NCBI GenBank assembly: GCA_904063045.1
Contig: CAJFCJ010000007.1
Location: 244,819-308,818 of the forward strand
Length of the DNA: 64,000 bases
From: Dimorphilus gyrociliatus
Lineage: Eukaryota; Annelida; Polychaeta; Dinophilidae
Reading direction: 5' to 3'
The translations under genes and the position numbers were made by a program. This document shows, piece by piece, positions 10,101 to 21,396 of this stretch. Below the pieces are notes generated by a model. It was given only the letters and a program-made list of their open reading frames with translations, ran no database searches and was not told where the DNA came from. Within the stretch, counting starts at the first letter, position 1; each line of letters begins with the position of its first letter.

Positions 10101-12010
10101 TTGTCTTCTTTTTCTTACTTTTCAGTAATTATTGTAGTCCATACAAAGGTAGCTTCTGTTCTTTTCAACTAATGAATAGGAATGTTTACCATAATATAAC
10201 TGAAGATATACGCCTTAAGGATCGCGAAAAATTTGCCGCTAAACTTTCGGGTTTAGCTAATGAAAAGGATGAAATGTGTAGATCATCTGTTTCGAAATTT
10301 GCTTGTCACTCTTTATTTCCCGACTGTAACGTAGACAGGACATCTAAGTCAGAACCGCTTGTTATATGTAAAGAGGATTGCCTAACTATGACACGATTCA
10401 CGTGCTTACCTGAAACGTTTGATACATTCCTACAGGAAGTTGAAAAATCGTTCAAAAAGGATCCGTTTATTATATCGTTAGTGAAACAAATGACCAACTG
10501 TGATAGTTTGCCTTCTTCAAAAGAAGGTAAAGCATGTACTTCTATGAATCTATTTCATTTGGAAAAGGAAAAAATAACGACGGATTGCTACAAAGACGAT
10601 GGACGATACTATAATGGAACAGTTTCTAAAACTGCTAGCGGAATAGAGTGTCTGCCATGGGATCATCACGTGCCAAGAAAACTTCGCTACCATTCAGAAT
10701 ATCTTCCTTTGCTTCATGAAAACTATTGCCGAAATCTCGGAGGTACAAAAAAGCAGCCATTTTGCTACCCAATAACCGGTGACGCTCTTTTTGAAGTTTG
10801 TGATGTTGCTGTATGCGAAGAAAAAAAACCTATCTCTAAAACTCAAGCTGGATTTTTTCAAAATTCCACAAACATTATTGTATGTGCCTGTCTCTTGTTG
10901 ATAATAATACTAGTACCCACAATTATTTTTGTTGTATGCCGTTCTAGAGGTAATAAAGAGAGGTATTCGCCAGCTCCTAGTATGGAATTAGAGCACTGGA
11001 ATATTAAAGAAAATGTTAACTATCATCAAGAAACTGAAAGATTTCAATTAAATCCAGTTTTAAAACGCCTAGAGTATGATCGAAATCAAATTATTTATGA
11101 AAATGATATTGGCGAAGGAGCTTTTGGTCAAGTGTTTTTGGCGCAAGTAAAATTGGGAAAAGAGAATGCAAAAACCAAAGCTGCTATTAAGGCATTGAAA
11201 GAGGACGTCTGTCACCAACGATTTAGAGATTTTGAAAGAGAAGCGGAGCTATTAGTAATGTTTGATCATTCTAACATTGTCAAGCTATTGGGTGTATGTA
11301 TGGTAAAAAAACCATATTGTTTAATAATGGAATACATGAAATATGGCGATTTAAACTCTTTTCTTCGCAAATCCGATCCAGCTTATAAATTTGAAGCTGA
11401 GGAAGAGTCTTTCTGTGATTTAAGTGATTATCAACGAGTATATATATCTTCACAAATTATTGACGGAATGGACTATCTAGCCTCAAAATGCTATGTCCAC
11501 CGTGATCTTGCAACAAGAAACTGCTTGGTAGATGACGATTTTATCACAAAGATCGGTGATTTTGGTTTAACAAGGGCAATGAAAAATGGATCATGCTATC
11601 AAGGATCAACCGACGAAGCAATTCCTGTAAGATGGCAACCATTTGAAGCAATTATGCATCAAATTTATACCCAACAATCGGATGTATGGAGCTTTGGCGT
11701 TGTTCTATACGAGATATTCAGCTATGCTAAGCAACCTTATATGGGTTTGACACATAGCCAAGTAATTGATTTGCTTAAAGATGGAGGAAGACTAAGGGCG
11801 CCTGAGAAGATGCCGAATTATATAGAAACTATAATGAATCGCTGTTTAAGAAAGAGTCCTCAAGACAGACCTGTATTTAGTCAACTTGCTGAAGAGTTTG
11901 TTCAAGCAATTCAAATTACTCTTGGTAATATAGAAGACCAAAATTTAAACGATTCCTTTGTGAACGGATCACCTTTAGAGTCTAAATCTAGCAGTAGTTC
12001 AAAAATTTAG
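7187..12010 (+). CDS. MUSK: MuSK/ROR-type receptor tyrosine kinase (Ig-Ig-Fz-kringle-TM-kinase)
   Basis: Seven exons: 7187-7274, 7512-7671, 7857-8014, 8096-8220, 8885-9044, 9556-9562 (7 nt) and 10126-12010, joining to 860 residues. In order: signal peptide (MNVIYLTLVLIGSCRLG), two Ig-like domains (about 30-232; the second has CDVQGSP and NITCQA), frizzled domain (about 235-355, YCSPYKGSFC), six-cysteine kringle (about 386-461), TM helix (about 481-503) and tyrosine kinase (about 555-825). Catalytic parts are intact: GEGAFGQVF, AAIKALKED, HRDLATRNCLV, DFG, SDVWSFGVVLYE and RPVFSQL. The juxtamembrane LNPVLKRLEYDRN and DLATRNC favour MuSK over ROR. Oddities are a reduced activation loop, WQPFE in place of the usual WMPPE, and the microexon. 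MuSK organises neuromuscular synapses with agrin/LRP4 and Wnt in vertebrates; the invertebrate role is unknown. Confidence 0.93.
9556..9562 (+). other. 7-nt microexon of the MuSK-type gene
   Basis: The exon before it ends in phase 1 (GTC A|GTGAGT) and the exon after it must be entered in phase 2. A direct join would break the frame. Between them lies ctctacag|TTCCGAA|GTAAGTAT, with both splice sites close to consensus. Its 7 nt restore the frame and add Val-Ile-Pro-Asn across the joins, just before the frizzled domain. Confidence 0.8.
9655..9795 (+). repeat. Purine tract with GGAA repeat and long G-run
   Basis: Within the intron downstream of the 7-nt microexon. The plus strand is almost all purine. 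It includes tandem GGAA units near 9710-9727 and an uninterrupted run of about 14 G just after 9767, with other GGGG blocks nearby. This could form a G-quadruplex in DNA or in the pre-mRNA. Confidence 0.8.
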
Positions 12011-12384
12011 AAGCTAATTGTGTCAATGACAGAATCCATTTTCTTAGAGGGAAAGCATAAATATATAAACTGAATTTTACTGTGCCAAACACCCGACTTT
12101 TTATCTATTATAATTTGTTTGTTTACGTTTGCTAGTTTTGTCTATATGATTGTGAAGTTTTTTTTTCGTTTTGGTGCTATAAAAGCTAATTAATTGTCAC
12201 AAATCTGATATTAAATGAGAAATTTTATTGAATTTTTTTATTGAGTTGACAGTTAAGTATTTCTTAACGTTATAATTAAAGAGCAGAAACATTTAAGTAT
12301 AATCATTCAAGTAACTCAATTGATCGGATTTAATAACTAAATCAGATATGAAAGGCCGAATAACAATAGGCCTAAAACTATATA

Positions 12385-12426
<42 letters not shown>

Positions 12427-13380
12427 CAGCATGTAAGCGTGTGGGAAACTATGAAAAAGAGAAGGACGAATTTAGGAAATTCTTTACAAAAATATTCCGA
12501 TTTGAGAGTATCGTAACCTTGCGAAAAAGGAAAATGATTGAGGAGGGCGGGAAAGGGTAGACAGCTGAATAGCTTTTTTTTTTTAAAATTCTCTTTTCAG
12601 TATGTTTTTATTATCCACGTTGAACATTTCAAAGGTTTTTCTCCTACGCAAGAAATTCTTTCTATCCCACAAAATTATACGGGTGAAAGTTAATTTCTTT
12701 CTTTTCTAATACTATAAACTTCTTTTCAGACCACCCGACTAGTTAGCTTTTGTCAAGTTGTCTCGGTTGGACTACTCTATAAGGTAGTTGCCTCTTTAAA
12801 TAGAAAAAGAGAAGAGAATGCACTCAATTGACATGTTTTTGAACTTTCGACTTTATCGCTTGATCGAAAATTTCCAATAAATAAATACTTTTTGAACAGT
12901 AATCACTATAGAAAGTAGCTTTTATACAGATGGCACTAAATTCAACGTATCTTTCTACCATTTCTTTTCGTTTTGTTGAGCTAGGAACATTGAAATAAAA
13001 TGTGATAAAACTTTCTTTGATCATCTTATTATAGTTTAAGGATGTTTTTCTTAAAAAGCTTGCAATACTATGTCAAGGTAATGAAGTGTGGACCCTGGAT
13101 AGCCGGAATGTTTTTAAAAGACTAAGTAAACAGTTAAAGTGACGTTAAGATTAATAAAAATGCTTAGCTATTGGACTGGCAGTTGTTGATAAGACAGAAT
13201 TGTTCAAGCGTAGTTTTTTAACCAGACGACAGAGGTCGACACTATCTGTGTGTTGTATTAGGCTAAAAAAGGAACCAAAATATCCTGTAAACGAATCGTC
13301 CCGTAAATTTTGTAGTTACATATCCGGATCATTACTCGGCATATTTTCATTCGAGAAACAGTTAATTCCATATTAAAAAA
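12011..13380. other. Intergenic between receptor kinase and thioredoxin genes
   Basis: About 1.4 kb. It holds an (AT)n microsatellite at about 12390-12422 and a TAGGCCTA word at 12367. Open frames on either strand here show no domain and no splice-consistent continuation. The last 250 bp should be the thioredoxin promoter. Confidence 0.4.
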
Positions 13381-13856
13381 ATGCCCGTCAAAGAAGTCAA
13401 GAGCTTAGTAAGTTTATATTTTCTCTCTTGTTTGTTAAATGCAAAATTCAATTTAGCTGTTTTGTATAATATTTAAATTAATATGACCTAAATTTGTTTC
13501 ATTTTAGGAAGAATTTAATGAAACTTTAAAAGCTGCTGGAGATTCGGCAGTTTTAGTCGATTTCTTCGCCACGTGGTGTGGGCCGTGTAAAATGATTGCT
13601 CCAAAATTGGAAGCTATGAGTACGAAATACAATACAGTTGTGTTTGTGAAGGTTGATGTTGATCAATGTCCTGATGTTGCTGAAAAATATAAGGTAGTAT
13701 ATTCCATATAAAAACTTGCAGGTCGTTATAACAATTAAAACTTAATAGATTTCCGCCATGCCTACATTCTATATGTTTAAAAACGGAAGCAAAGTCGGCG
13801 AAGTTGTTGGAGCCAGCGAAGAAAAGATTGAAACTTTGGTTAAGGCTCATCAATAA
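13381..13856 (+). CDS. TXN: Thioredoxin
   Basis: Small dithiol-disulfide oxidoreductase that reduces protein disulfides using electrons from thioredoxin reductase. Exons 13381-13407, 13508-13693 and 13749-13856 join to 106 residues, the usual length of cytosolic animal thioredoxin. The active site WCGPC is at residues 32-36, preceded by VLVDFFATW and followed by KMIAPKLEAM. The cis-proline motif (MPT) is at residues 75-77, and VDVDQCPDVAEKY is the usual beta3-alpha3 region. There is no signal or mitochondrial presequence, so a cytosolic or nuclear thioredoxin-1 type is likely. Intron positions after residue 9 and residue 71 keep phase 0. Confidence 0.96.
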
Positions 13857-15545
13857 ACGTATTGTCAGATAACAAAGATTGTACACAATTCGTATCATTA
13901 AAAATAGAGATACCTAAAAGAGAATATGTCTTGGATTTTTCTGTTTTTTCAGACCTATCTAATACATGTATAATGAATTGAAAGGAGCTCATTGATAATT
14001 AACTTAATAGTTCCCAATAAATAACCTTCATAATCAGTTGCTAGCTTAAAAACACTGAGACAGAAAAATAGAAACTAATTGGAAATTTTCCTCCATTCGC
14101 CGTGACTAGGCACAAATATCCGTTCTACTATGGATTTATGAACTTTTGCCCAATTCGGAAAAACAGTCTATGAGTAATAGTGTAGAATTTATTCAATATT
14201 TCATGTAGGACATTCAATTTTAGAATTATATATGAAGAAACAAAGAAAGTACTACCTCATTATTAGTTTCGATTTATGAAGGGCATTTAAACAAATGAAA
14301 CCAAAGAGTATAAAAATTGCAGGAGAGTCCTGGATTTTCACCCTGTCTCTCTAAAAGCTACGATTTTCTATATTTTGAATAATTAACGAATGTTACCATG
14401 GTTATTAAACATTCAAAAGGGAATATATTAGAAACTTTTACCTAGTTTTTAAATTCTATGTAATATTTATGATAATAATAATTCCATATTTTATATAATG
14501 CTTAGGTAATAATATTTTCTTTTAGTTGTATGAATTATCCATTTCTAACCAATTACTTATACACAATAATATTAAACTATCTAACAATATAAAAATTTCT
14601 ACAGTGAAAGAAGCATAACGAAACAGTTTTCTAGATTGTTAGATTGATTGTTCTATTAGCGGTTATTAAATATACTGTCTATATATATATAAAAAGAGGA
14701 TTTTTACATTCAATTACATAGTTTCATTTGTGTATAGTTGATATATGAAATTTTTATAATTAATCTAGAATGTCAACATTAAATTATCTAAATATAGTCT
14801 GTTTTTTAATCAAGTTCATTCATACTTCCTTCATGTTATTTCATACATGTGGCACTTTTTATTAAATTATATTCATATATGAAAGTTTTAAGAAGTGTTT
14901 ACTATTAATTACAATACATATTATATTAGTTCTATGCTATATGATTGAACTACAATTATTAATTGCTTGAAGCAACTGAACAGATGGATGACTAGAATAC
15001 ATATTGGAAGCTTACATATTTATCAATGTAATCGTTATTAATTGAAAATATCAATATATCAATAACCTAGAAAATGGAGGAAAGGAGAGTTATTCATAAA
15101 AGAGAATCAAAAGAGGATAGAAGATTCTTTATATATTTTAAATTATTGAACAGTTAATTCCGTCATTCAGTAAATAAAATACAATTTATAGTCATGAATG
15201 TAGTTTCTGTTTCTTTAATTGTTTTCTAGTTTAAAGAGTGTTTATTTCCAAAATTGAATATATAAAGGTTAGACCTAACTATAAAAGAAATTCCTTTGAA
15301 AAGAAAATCCCAAAAATGTGTCAGTGAATTGATAATCAATATTCAAGTCTTTTAGTGAAAAATCTATCTTTCCAAGTAAAATTTTATATTGATAGTTTTC
15401 AATTCCCTTGAAGCTATTGATAATTTTTTCCAATCATTTTTCCTCTAAGCAGAGAATTTTCTATTGATATTGTGGTGTTAAGGGAACATGTAGTGAAATC
15501 TAGTATCGATAAAGTTTATTTCTGATTCTGGAGTGAAAAGATTTT
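13857..15545. other. Intergenic between convergent thioredoxin and dehydrogenase genes
   Basis: About 1.7 kb of AT-rich DNA between two genes pointing toward each other, so it should hold only two 3' UTRs. I see no open frame with a domain, no tRNA-like fold and no obvious transposon ends. Confidence 0.4.
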
Positions 15546-16767
15546 TTAATCTTTTGGTTTAATCATTATATAATCGGATATCCACGACGGTAAAAGTGAT
15601 ATTGGAATAGCAATGTATTTGCAGTCAAATCCTATTGGGTATCTTCTCTTTGGCCACTTTGAAAATATAGCATGTTCATAAGCATTAGTAACTTCTTCGA
15701 TATTGGATGATGCATTGTCATTGATGGCTGTTAATGCTTTAACATCTATAGAAAAAGAAGAAATTAAAGGCAGAATTAATAAATCGGCAGAAGAAAAGTA
15801 TAAATAACTAAATTTTACATTGATTAACGTAAATCTCTTCATCCAATCCTTGCCGTTTATCTATTGGTATTCTTTCAAGTCCCTTTTTAACTAATTTTTT
15901 AGTTGATTCTACATTAATGATCTCGGTTTTAAAAAATCCTGGTTCGATAAGATGAACTGTAACGCCCTTATTCATATTTCTAAGCTTTATTCTAAAATTA
16001 AACTTTATTTATTAATAATACATTATATGACTAAATTTACCTTAGACAATCGGAGAATGCCTCTGTCGCAAATTTACTAACGTGATAAGGTATATTATTG
16101 CCTTCGGCTAATCTTCCCGCAGCTGATGACACATTAACGATTCTGCCTTCGGCTTTCGATAATAGAGGTAAGAATCTCAATGATAAATTGGCTACAGCCA
16201 CAGTATTCACATCCAAGACTCTTCTGTAATCATCGGAGTTATACATTTCCAATTCACCTACAATAGATGCCGTACTAATACCAGCATTATTGACAAGCGC
16301 GTGTAGTCCTACGTCCTTCAATTCAATTTCCAATTTTGATCTAAGTTCATTTACTTGTTTGTCGTTTGTTACATCAAGTAGAACTGTTTGCAATTGATTG
16401 GAGCATTTCGTCTTTAGTTTCTCAGCACCAGTTTGTGTTAAACAAGCGGCAATAACTTTAACTCCTTTCGCATCAAGTTGCCTTGCAAATTTTTCGCCAA
16501 AACCTATAATTATTGATAAAAAATTATTAATTATGCTGTTTTTTTCCCATAGATTATAGCTTGTATCCAAAACTATATTTAACTGATAATTATCTCTGAA
16601 TAATAAAAATAATCAGAATGAAAACTACCGCTGTCGCATCCTGTTATTAAAACATGCTTTTTCTCAATATCGTCTATGTAAAATGATCTTATATAATTTT
16701 CAGACAACCTTACAGTTGTACCCCCAACAATTATTGCCAAAAAGGATTTAGCAACCTTTCCAAACAT
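15546..16767 (-). CDS. Short-chain dehydrogenase/reductase (retinol/hydroxysteroid/BDH type)
   Basis: NAD(P)-dependent oxidoreductase of the classical SDR family. Exons on the minus strand: 16629-16767, 16041-16503, 15819-15979 and 15546-15745, giving 320 residues. A hydrophobic N-terminus (SFLAIIVGG) suggests membrane anchoring. The Rossmann motif TGCDSGFG (42-49) is the form seen in RDH5/RDH16/HSD17B6/DHRS9/BDH1-like enzymes. LDVT (89-92), NNAG (118-121), the Ser of VSS (172-173) and YHVSK (186-190) provide the cofactor and catalytic residues, and EPGFFKTE follows. An Asp in LDVT but no basic residue after the Gly motif is compatible with NAD(H). Substrate (retinol, steroid or 3-hydroxybutyrate) cannot be decided. 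It is divergent from the GPCR gene, with a 530-bp shared upstream region. Confidence 0.9.
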
Positions 16768-17297
16768 CTTCAATTCTATTAAATTCTATATTTTCAATTG
16801 AACTCAGAAAAAGATACATACATTGTTTTGATGGATTATTGACTAGTTTATAACTATTTATAATATTATAAAACATATGCTGCCCTCTAGACTTTGATTT
16901 TAATGTTACTTTGTTGGCAAATTACCTTACATGAACTCGTTAAGAAAGTATATTACAGAATGATTCATTTGTTTTTGACAATAAAAATAGCAATTTATCA
17001 ATTATAATTGAATCTAGCTAATTAGTAATTATATTTATCTTAGAATATTTTTTACTGATTAGGCGTAAAACTCTTCCTTTTCACTAAATGATATTTACAA
17101 TCTTTATGATAAAGTTAATTCTTTGGAAATAGTACTTAATTAGATGCCTTAATTAGCTAGTTTTCCTTGGAAATAATCAAGAGGTTAGATAGCGGAAAAG
17201 GAGAGGAAAAGAGTTAGAAAGGGTAGGAGAGAGTTACAGAGAACATCCCCGATTCACTAAAGTGAAAGATGGCGGTATTTAACTAAAATTTGTGGAG
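16768..17297. promoter_or_regulatory. Shared upstream region of SDR (-) and GPCR (+) genes
   Basis: 530 bp between two divergent starts. AAGATGGCGG at about 17267-17276, 20-30 bp before the GPCR ATG, resembles the YY1-type AAGATGGCGGC initiator element. GCTGCCCTCTAG lies near 16879. A direct regulatory role is inference. Confidence 0.35.
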
Positions 17298-18377
17298 ATG
17301 AATTCTTCGTATGTTAAAAAAACTTGTGCTTTTAATCGTATTCGACGCCAGTGTTACTCTAAATCGGAAAAATATGGATATCTATTCGCTCTTCTTCCGA
17401 TGTGCTTTTGTGGAGCAATAGTAAGCGCAATAGGGCTGATTGTCTTTTTTAGAAAGAGACCAGTTGTAAAAATAGCTCCGTCTATGAAGAAGTTTCTAAG
17501 AGCTCTTTGTGTATCATCTTTCGGAGTTAGTTTAACGGCTATACCATTAGCACCTTTAAGGTGCTTTTCAAGACATCGTACGTCGATGATTGCCTCTGGT
17601 TTATATGACGCTTTCGTACTTCTTCCTATAGCAAATGCTTTTTCGGCAGCTTCTTCTTGGCTTACCGTGGCTATGACAGTAGAAAGATTTATAGCCGTTA
17701 AAAAACCATTTGAAATGAGATTTTCGCATAAAATTAATATAACATATCTTATTATTTGTATATATCTTGGGGCGTTTGGTCTTCATTTGCCCTATTTTTT
17801 TTATCGTTTACCAAATGCAAGAGGAATCCCTTTACAAACAGCTTTTGGTCGAAGTCGCTATTTTCGCTATTATCTATGGGCTAGAATGATAATCGCCAAA
17901 ATGATACCTATTGTCTTGATGATTTTCTTTAACGCTGGCTTGATAATTGCGCTTTGGAGAATCCGTCGGAATAGAAATGTCTTAATTGGTATAAGGCAGA
18001 ATTCCCATAATGTAGACCATCATGGTAAAATAACTATTATGGCGTTAGCTCTAAGTACAGCTTATGTTCTTTGTCATATATTGGAACCCATTATTCATAC
18101 GCCTATATTTGAATTATTCATGGGTAAATGTCATCTACATGGAAAAGTTCACAGGCGAATTACAATGACGTCAAATGTACTGGAATTGTCTAGTTGTACA
18201 TTATATTTTGTTCTACTATGCGCATTCAATACCTCCTTTAGAAGAGCAGCAAAATGGCACCTATTCCCATGTAAGAGGCATGTTCAAATTCAACACGAAG
18301 GGCATCCAACAACAATTTGGATTGCTCAACGAGCTGATTCAATAAGAAAGCAGTCATTGAAAAGTTCATCCGCCTAA
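17298..18377 (+). CDS. Divergent rhodopsin-family GPCR (FMRFamide-receptor-like)
   Basis: Seven-TM receptor in a single exon, 359 residues from the ATG at 17298. Visible helices include TM1 (LFALLPMCFCGAIVSAIGLI), TM3 ending SSWLTVAMTVERFIAVKKPF, TM5 with the usual Pro (KMIPIVLMIFFNAGLII) and TM7 near ELSSCTLYFVLLCAFNTSFR. ERF in place of DRY, and the IAVKKPFE loop, resemble invertebrate FMRFamide/peptide receptors. Several class hallmarks are missing: no GN pair in TM1, no LxxxD in TM2, no CWxP in TM6, no NPxxY in TM7 and no Cys in the second extracellular loop region. It is therefore an orphan of the rhodopsin class; a peptide ligand is only a guess. It converges on the FAM227-type gene, with 196 bp between the stops. 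Confidence 0.82.
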   Translation: MNSSYVKKTCAFNRIRRQCYSKSEKYGYLFALLPMCFCGAIVSAIGLIVFFRKRPVVKIAPSMKKFLRALCVSSFGVSLTAIPLAPLRCFSRHRTSMIASGLYDAFVLLPIANAFSAASSWLTVAMTVERFIAVKKPFEMRFSHKINITYLIICIYLGAFGLHLPYFFYRLPNARGIPLQTAFGRSRYFRYYLWARMIIAKMIPIVLMIFFNAGLIIALWRIRRNRNVLIGIRQNSHNVDHHGKITIMALALSTAYVLCHILEPIIHTPIFELFMGKCHLHGKVHRRITMTSNVLELSSCTLYFVLLCAFNTSFRRAAKWHLFPCKRHVQIQHEGHPTTIWIAQRADSIRKQSLKSSSA

Positions 18378-18573
18378 GCAGAACTTTAGTTTTCTATATA
18401 TTTTCTATAGACAAATATGTCCCAAATGCTTATATATACTGTATACAATACATTTTAAGCAACAATGTAATAATATATCACCAATTAAATCTTTTGTAAC
18501 AAAAATGACACTTGCTTTGTTAGTAACAGTATAATAAATGATAACGATTAAAATAAATCCTGTCTTATTACTT

Positions 18574-21396
18574 CTATAGTCTTCCTAGGGCTTCATCAAG
18601 AACTGCGTTCAAGCGAGATGATGTTGAATCTTTATCTTTCTGTATCAGTGTATGTATGTGTGTGTGATTATTAATTGATTAAAAACAACTTTATCGTATA
18701 ATCTCTTACGTTGTGTTCCAATACTATTAAATCAGCTATTTTCTTTACAGTAGCCCTTTCCTTTAGTAAGGCGTTTCGTTTTCTTCTATTATCTTGTCTT
18801 TCTTTTATTCTTTGAAAGCAGAATTTGGCGTGCTCTTTCTTAAAATGATCATAAGAACTGTTGAAAATAATATTGAATGAATATTTCGTTCAATTTCTAA
18901 AATAATATTTTTAAGTGAGTAGTGATAATAATTCTGTTTTGCCATCTAATTAGCATAATTGCATTCATTGATTAGTGTTAATAATTTGAAGGGTAAAATG
19001 CAGTATTTTGTTTGTTCACTTCACCTTTATGTAATTATATTTTAGAGCATATGTTAAACTGAAAGCTTATTAAAGGTTAATTAAATTCATATTAGTAAGA
19101 AGATGAAATTATCAAACATACTCGTTGAATTCCTTTTCTACTTCCCGAGTTTTCTTTAAGCTTGTCTTAATTAAATCTCGATAGGTTTCACTTTCTAATG
19201 TAATGGTCAGTTAAGGGAAACTTCATTTAGATTTTTTGAATAGTTAATGCGATTGAAAACGAACAAAAAAACATTTTAACACTATCGATTCGAAAAATAA
19301 TTTGGAAAAAAGGATATGGTGGAGGGTTCTCCATTTCCGTTCTGGAAACTCTTAAGACCAAACCTGGATCTGATTGGCTATTTTGTGTCTTTAAGAAATG
19401 GCTAACAAGCGGGCTTCTTCCATGCATGTTAAATGTATATTTTACGAATGATGGGCCTTTGCCTACTGGATGAGAAACCTTTTTTGTCGATTTGAGTTTT
19501 TGTTTTGGGGATATTGTAGGATTTGATATCGATGACGTCTTTCTTTCTTCTCTTTCGTTTATAGGACTAAGTCTATCTGCCGATCTTGCATGATTCGTTT
19601 TTGTTGATAAAAGAGAGGGTTTGGAAATAGAGGAAGACGCTGATTCGCCTCTTATTTGTTTTGGAAAAGAATTGAAATCTAATATGTTTGATGGTTTCTG
19701 CCGTCTAATATCCTCCCTATTTTTCACATCTTCCGGTTCCAAGGCTTCCAAATTCCAATTTAACCAAATTCTCGGAGCTGGTTTAACACCAGCTATCCAA
19801 CTAAATACTAAAGCAGTTAATTCCTCTTTAAATTCTTCGTTAAATTGTCTATTAGAGTCCGGAAAAACGGCGAAATAAGCTGCATAAGTAGCTTGTAGCA
19901 AGAGTTTAGGGTATTCCTATAAAAGGTGAATTTAAGTGTTTTAAAAGACTGTATCTTATTTAGTATATAAGTAGATTTTTACCTTTAGGAATGTATCTCT
20001 ATATTCTGATATTTTTAGATTGAAAATAAAATTAACATAGTTCTGAGAAACTCTATTAAATATTTGAGCTTGAGATTTTATGCTTTTTTGATATCTTTCA
20101 AGAAAAAACCACCAAAACGTATCCTTAAAAATAATAGAATTAGTTATCGATTAGATAAAATTTTCATTAAATTAAAACCAACAACTAAGATGACTTGAGA
20201 GTAATTAGAGAAAAAACAAGACTCAAAGAAGGCCTTATATCTCATCTGTTGAAGATTAACAAATAAAAGAAACATATTTTAACTGATTTAAATATATAAT
20301 AATGGATTCTTACAGTTTTTTCTAAATGCGTCTGAGCTTTTGCAACGATTTTTAACACATCTATCGGATCAATAGAGAATGGTAATGGAGTAAGTTCCTC
20401 TGGGTCATAGCCAGGATATTGATGTAGCTGTGTAACAACAACGTTTGTAATATTTTTCTATAATAAGTACAGAAGAAAATTAACTTCAATAAGTTTAGGT
20501 TGTGATCTGACTTCCTGTTCCATTTCCCTCCTTCTTTCTTTTCCTTTAGCAATTTTCTTAAAGCGTTTATTCAATCTTTCCGAGTCTCTTGGAAAAGCTT
20601 GACGTTTGTAGAGAAGTTTAAATTATTACCCTCTTAAAACTAATTTAAACAGTATATATATATCAAGAACTATACTTGATTGTAATGTATAAATTCCAGC
20701 AAAACGATTTAATTCTCTTTGTTCTTTTTCTATTTAATTCAATTATTATTATTAAAAATTCCTAAACGAAACGCAAATATAACCTTTTTTTTCATAAACA
20801 CTTCTAGCCTTTCCACTAGAAAGTGGTCTGTATGTGAAGTTATTATCATCCCAATCGGATGCACTACTTTCAATTACTAATTCTGTATAACTCTGTTTTA
20901 AAGTCAAGCAAATAAATTTTGTTTTATTTGTTAAATCTTCTGTTTTTAACTTACCTGTAGCTTTTGATCCAATTTACTTATACGTCTGCTTACTTCCTCG
21001 ATCGAACCAACTAGGAAAGCTGTAAATTTAAAAATTAGCTGCGTTAAAAAATTGCTTAAAAGTCACTTCACAGTCTAATTTTACATCTTAACTTTTATTA
21101 AATTATCAAGGAATTTTTTAAATTATTGAATTAATTCAATCAATATATTCATTAAACATTTATGTAAAAGTTTAAGTAAGTAAAAACAGTTGTCGGATTA
21201 AAAGCAACCAACGAATATGGGGTGCAAAATAAATCTTACGAGATTTTTTATGTTGTTGGGCTTCAACAATTCTTTTTCTCTCTTTCAGCTCTTCACCATC
21301 TACATTTAAATTCTCCTCGACAACTTCCATTGCCGAACTAGCCCTATTTATATCTTTTCCAGACTTTGGACGGGAAAGCTCCATTTCAGACGACAT
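18574..21396 (-). CDS. FAM227-family protein (FWWh domain)
   Basis: Ten exons on the minus strand: 21240-21396, 20955-21019, 20784-20892, 20485-20597, 20314-20457, 19983-20123, 19364-19916, 19122-19194, 18710-18857 and 18574-18639. All phases close and give 522 residues. The core DTFWWFFLERYQKS followed by FLKEYPKLLLQATYAAYFAV, FPDSNRQFNEEFKEEL and WIAGVKPAPRIWLNWNLEAL matches my memory of animal FAM227A/B (Pfam FWWh). HPVGKGPSFVKYTFNMHGRS then SPLVSHFL is the conserved C-terminal block. The end is charged and probably coiled-coil. The molecular function of FAM227 is not known; expression in ciliated and testis tissue has been noted for the family. A long Ser-rich linker lies between the two conserved blocks. 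Confidence 0.82.

Noticed and set aside
13614-13898. 94-codon minus-strand frame
   Set aside because: Antisense shadow of the thioredoxin exons.
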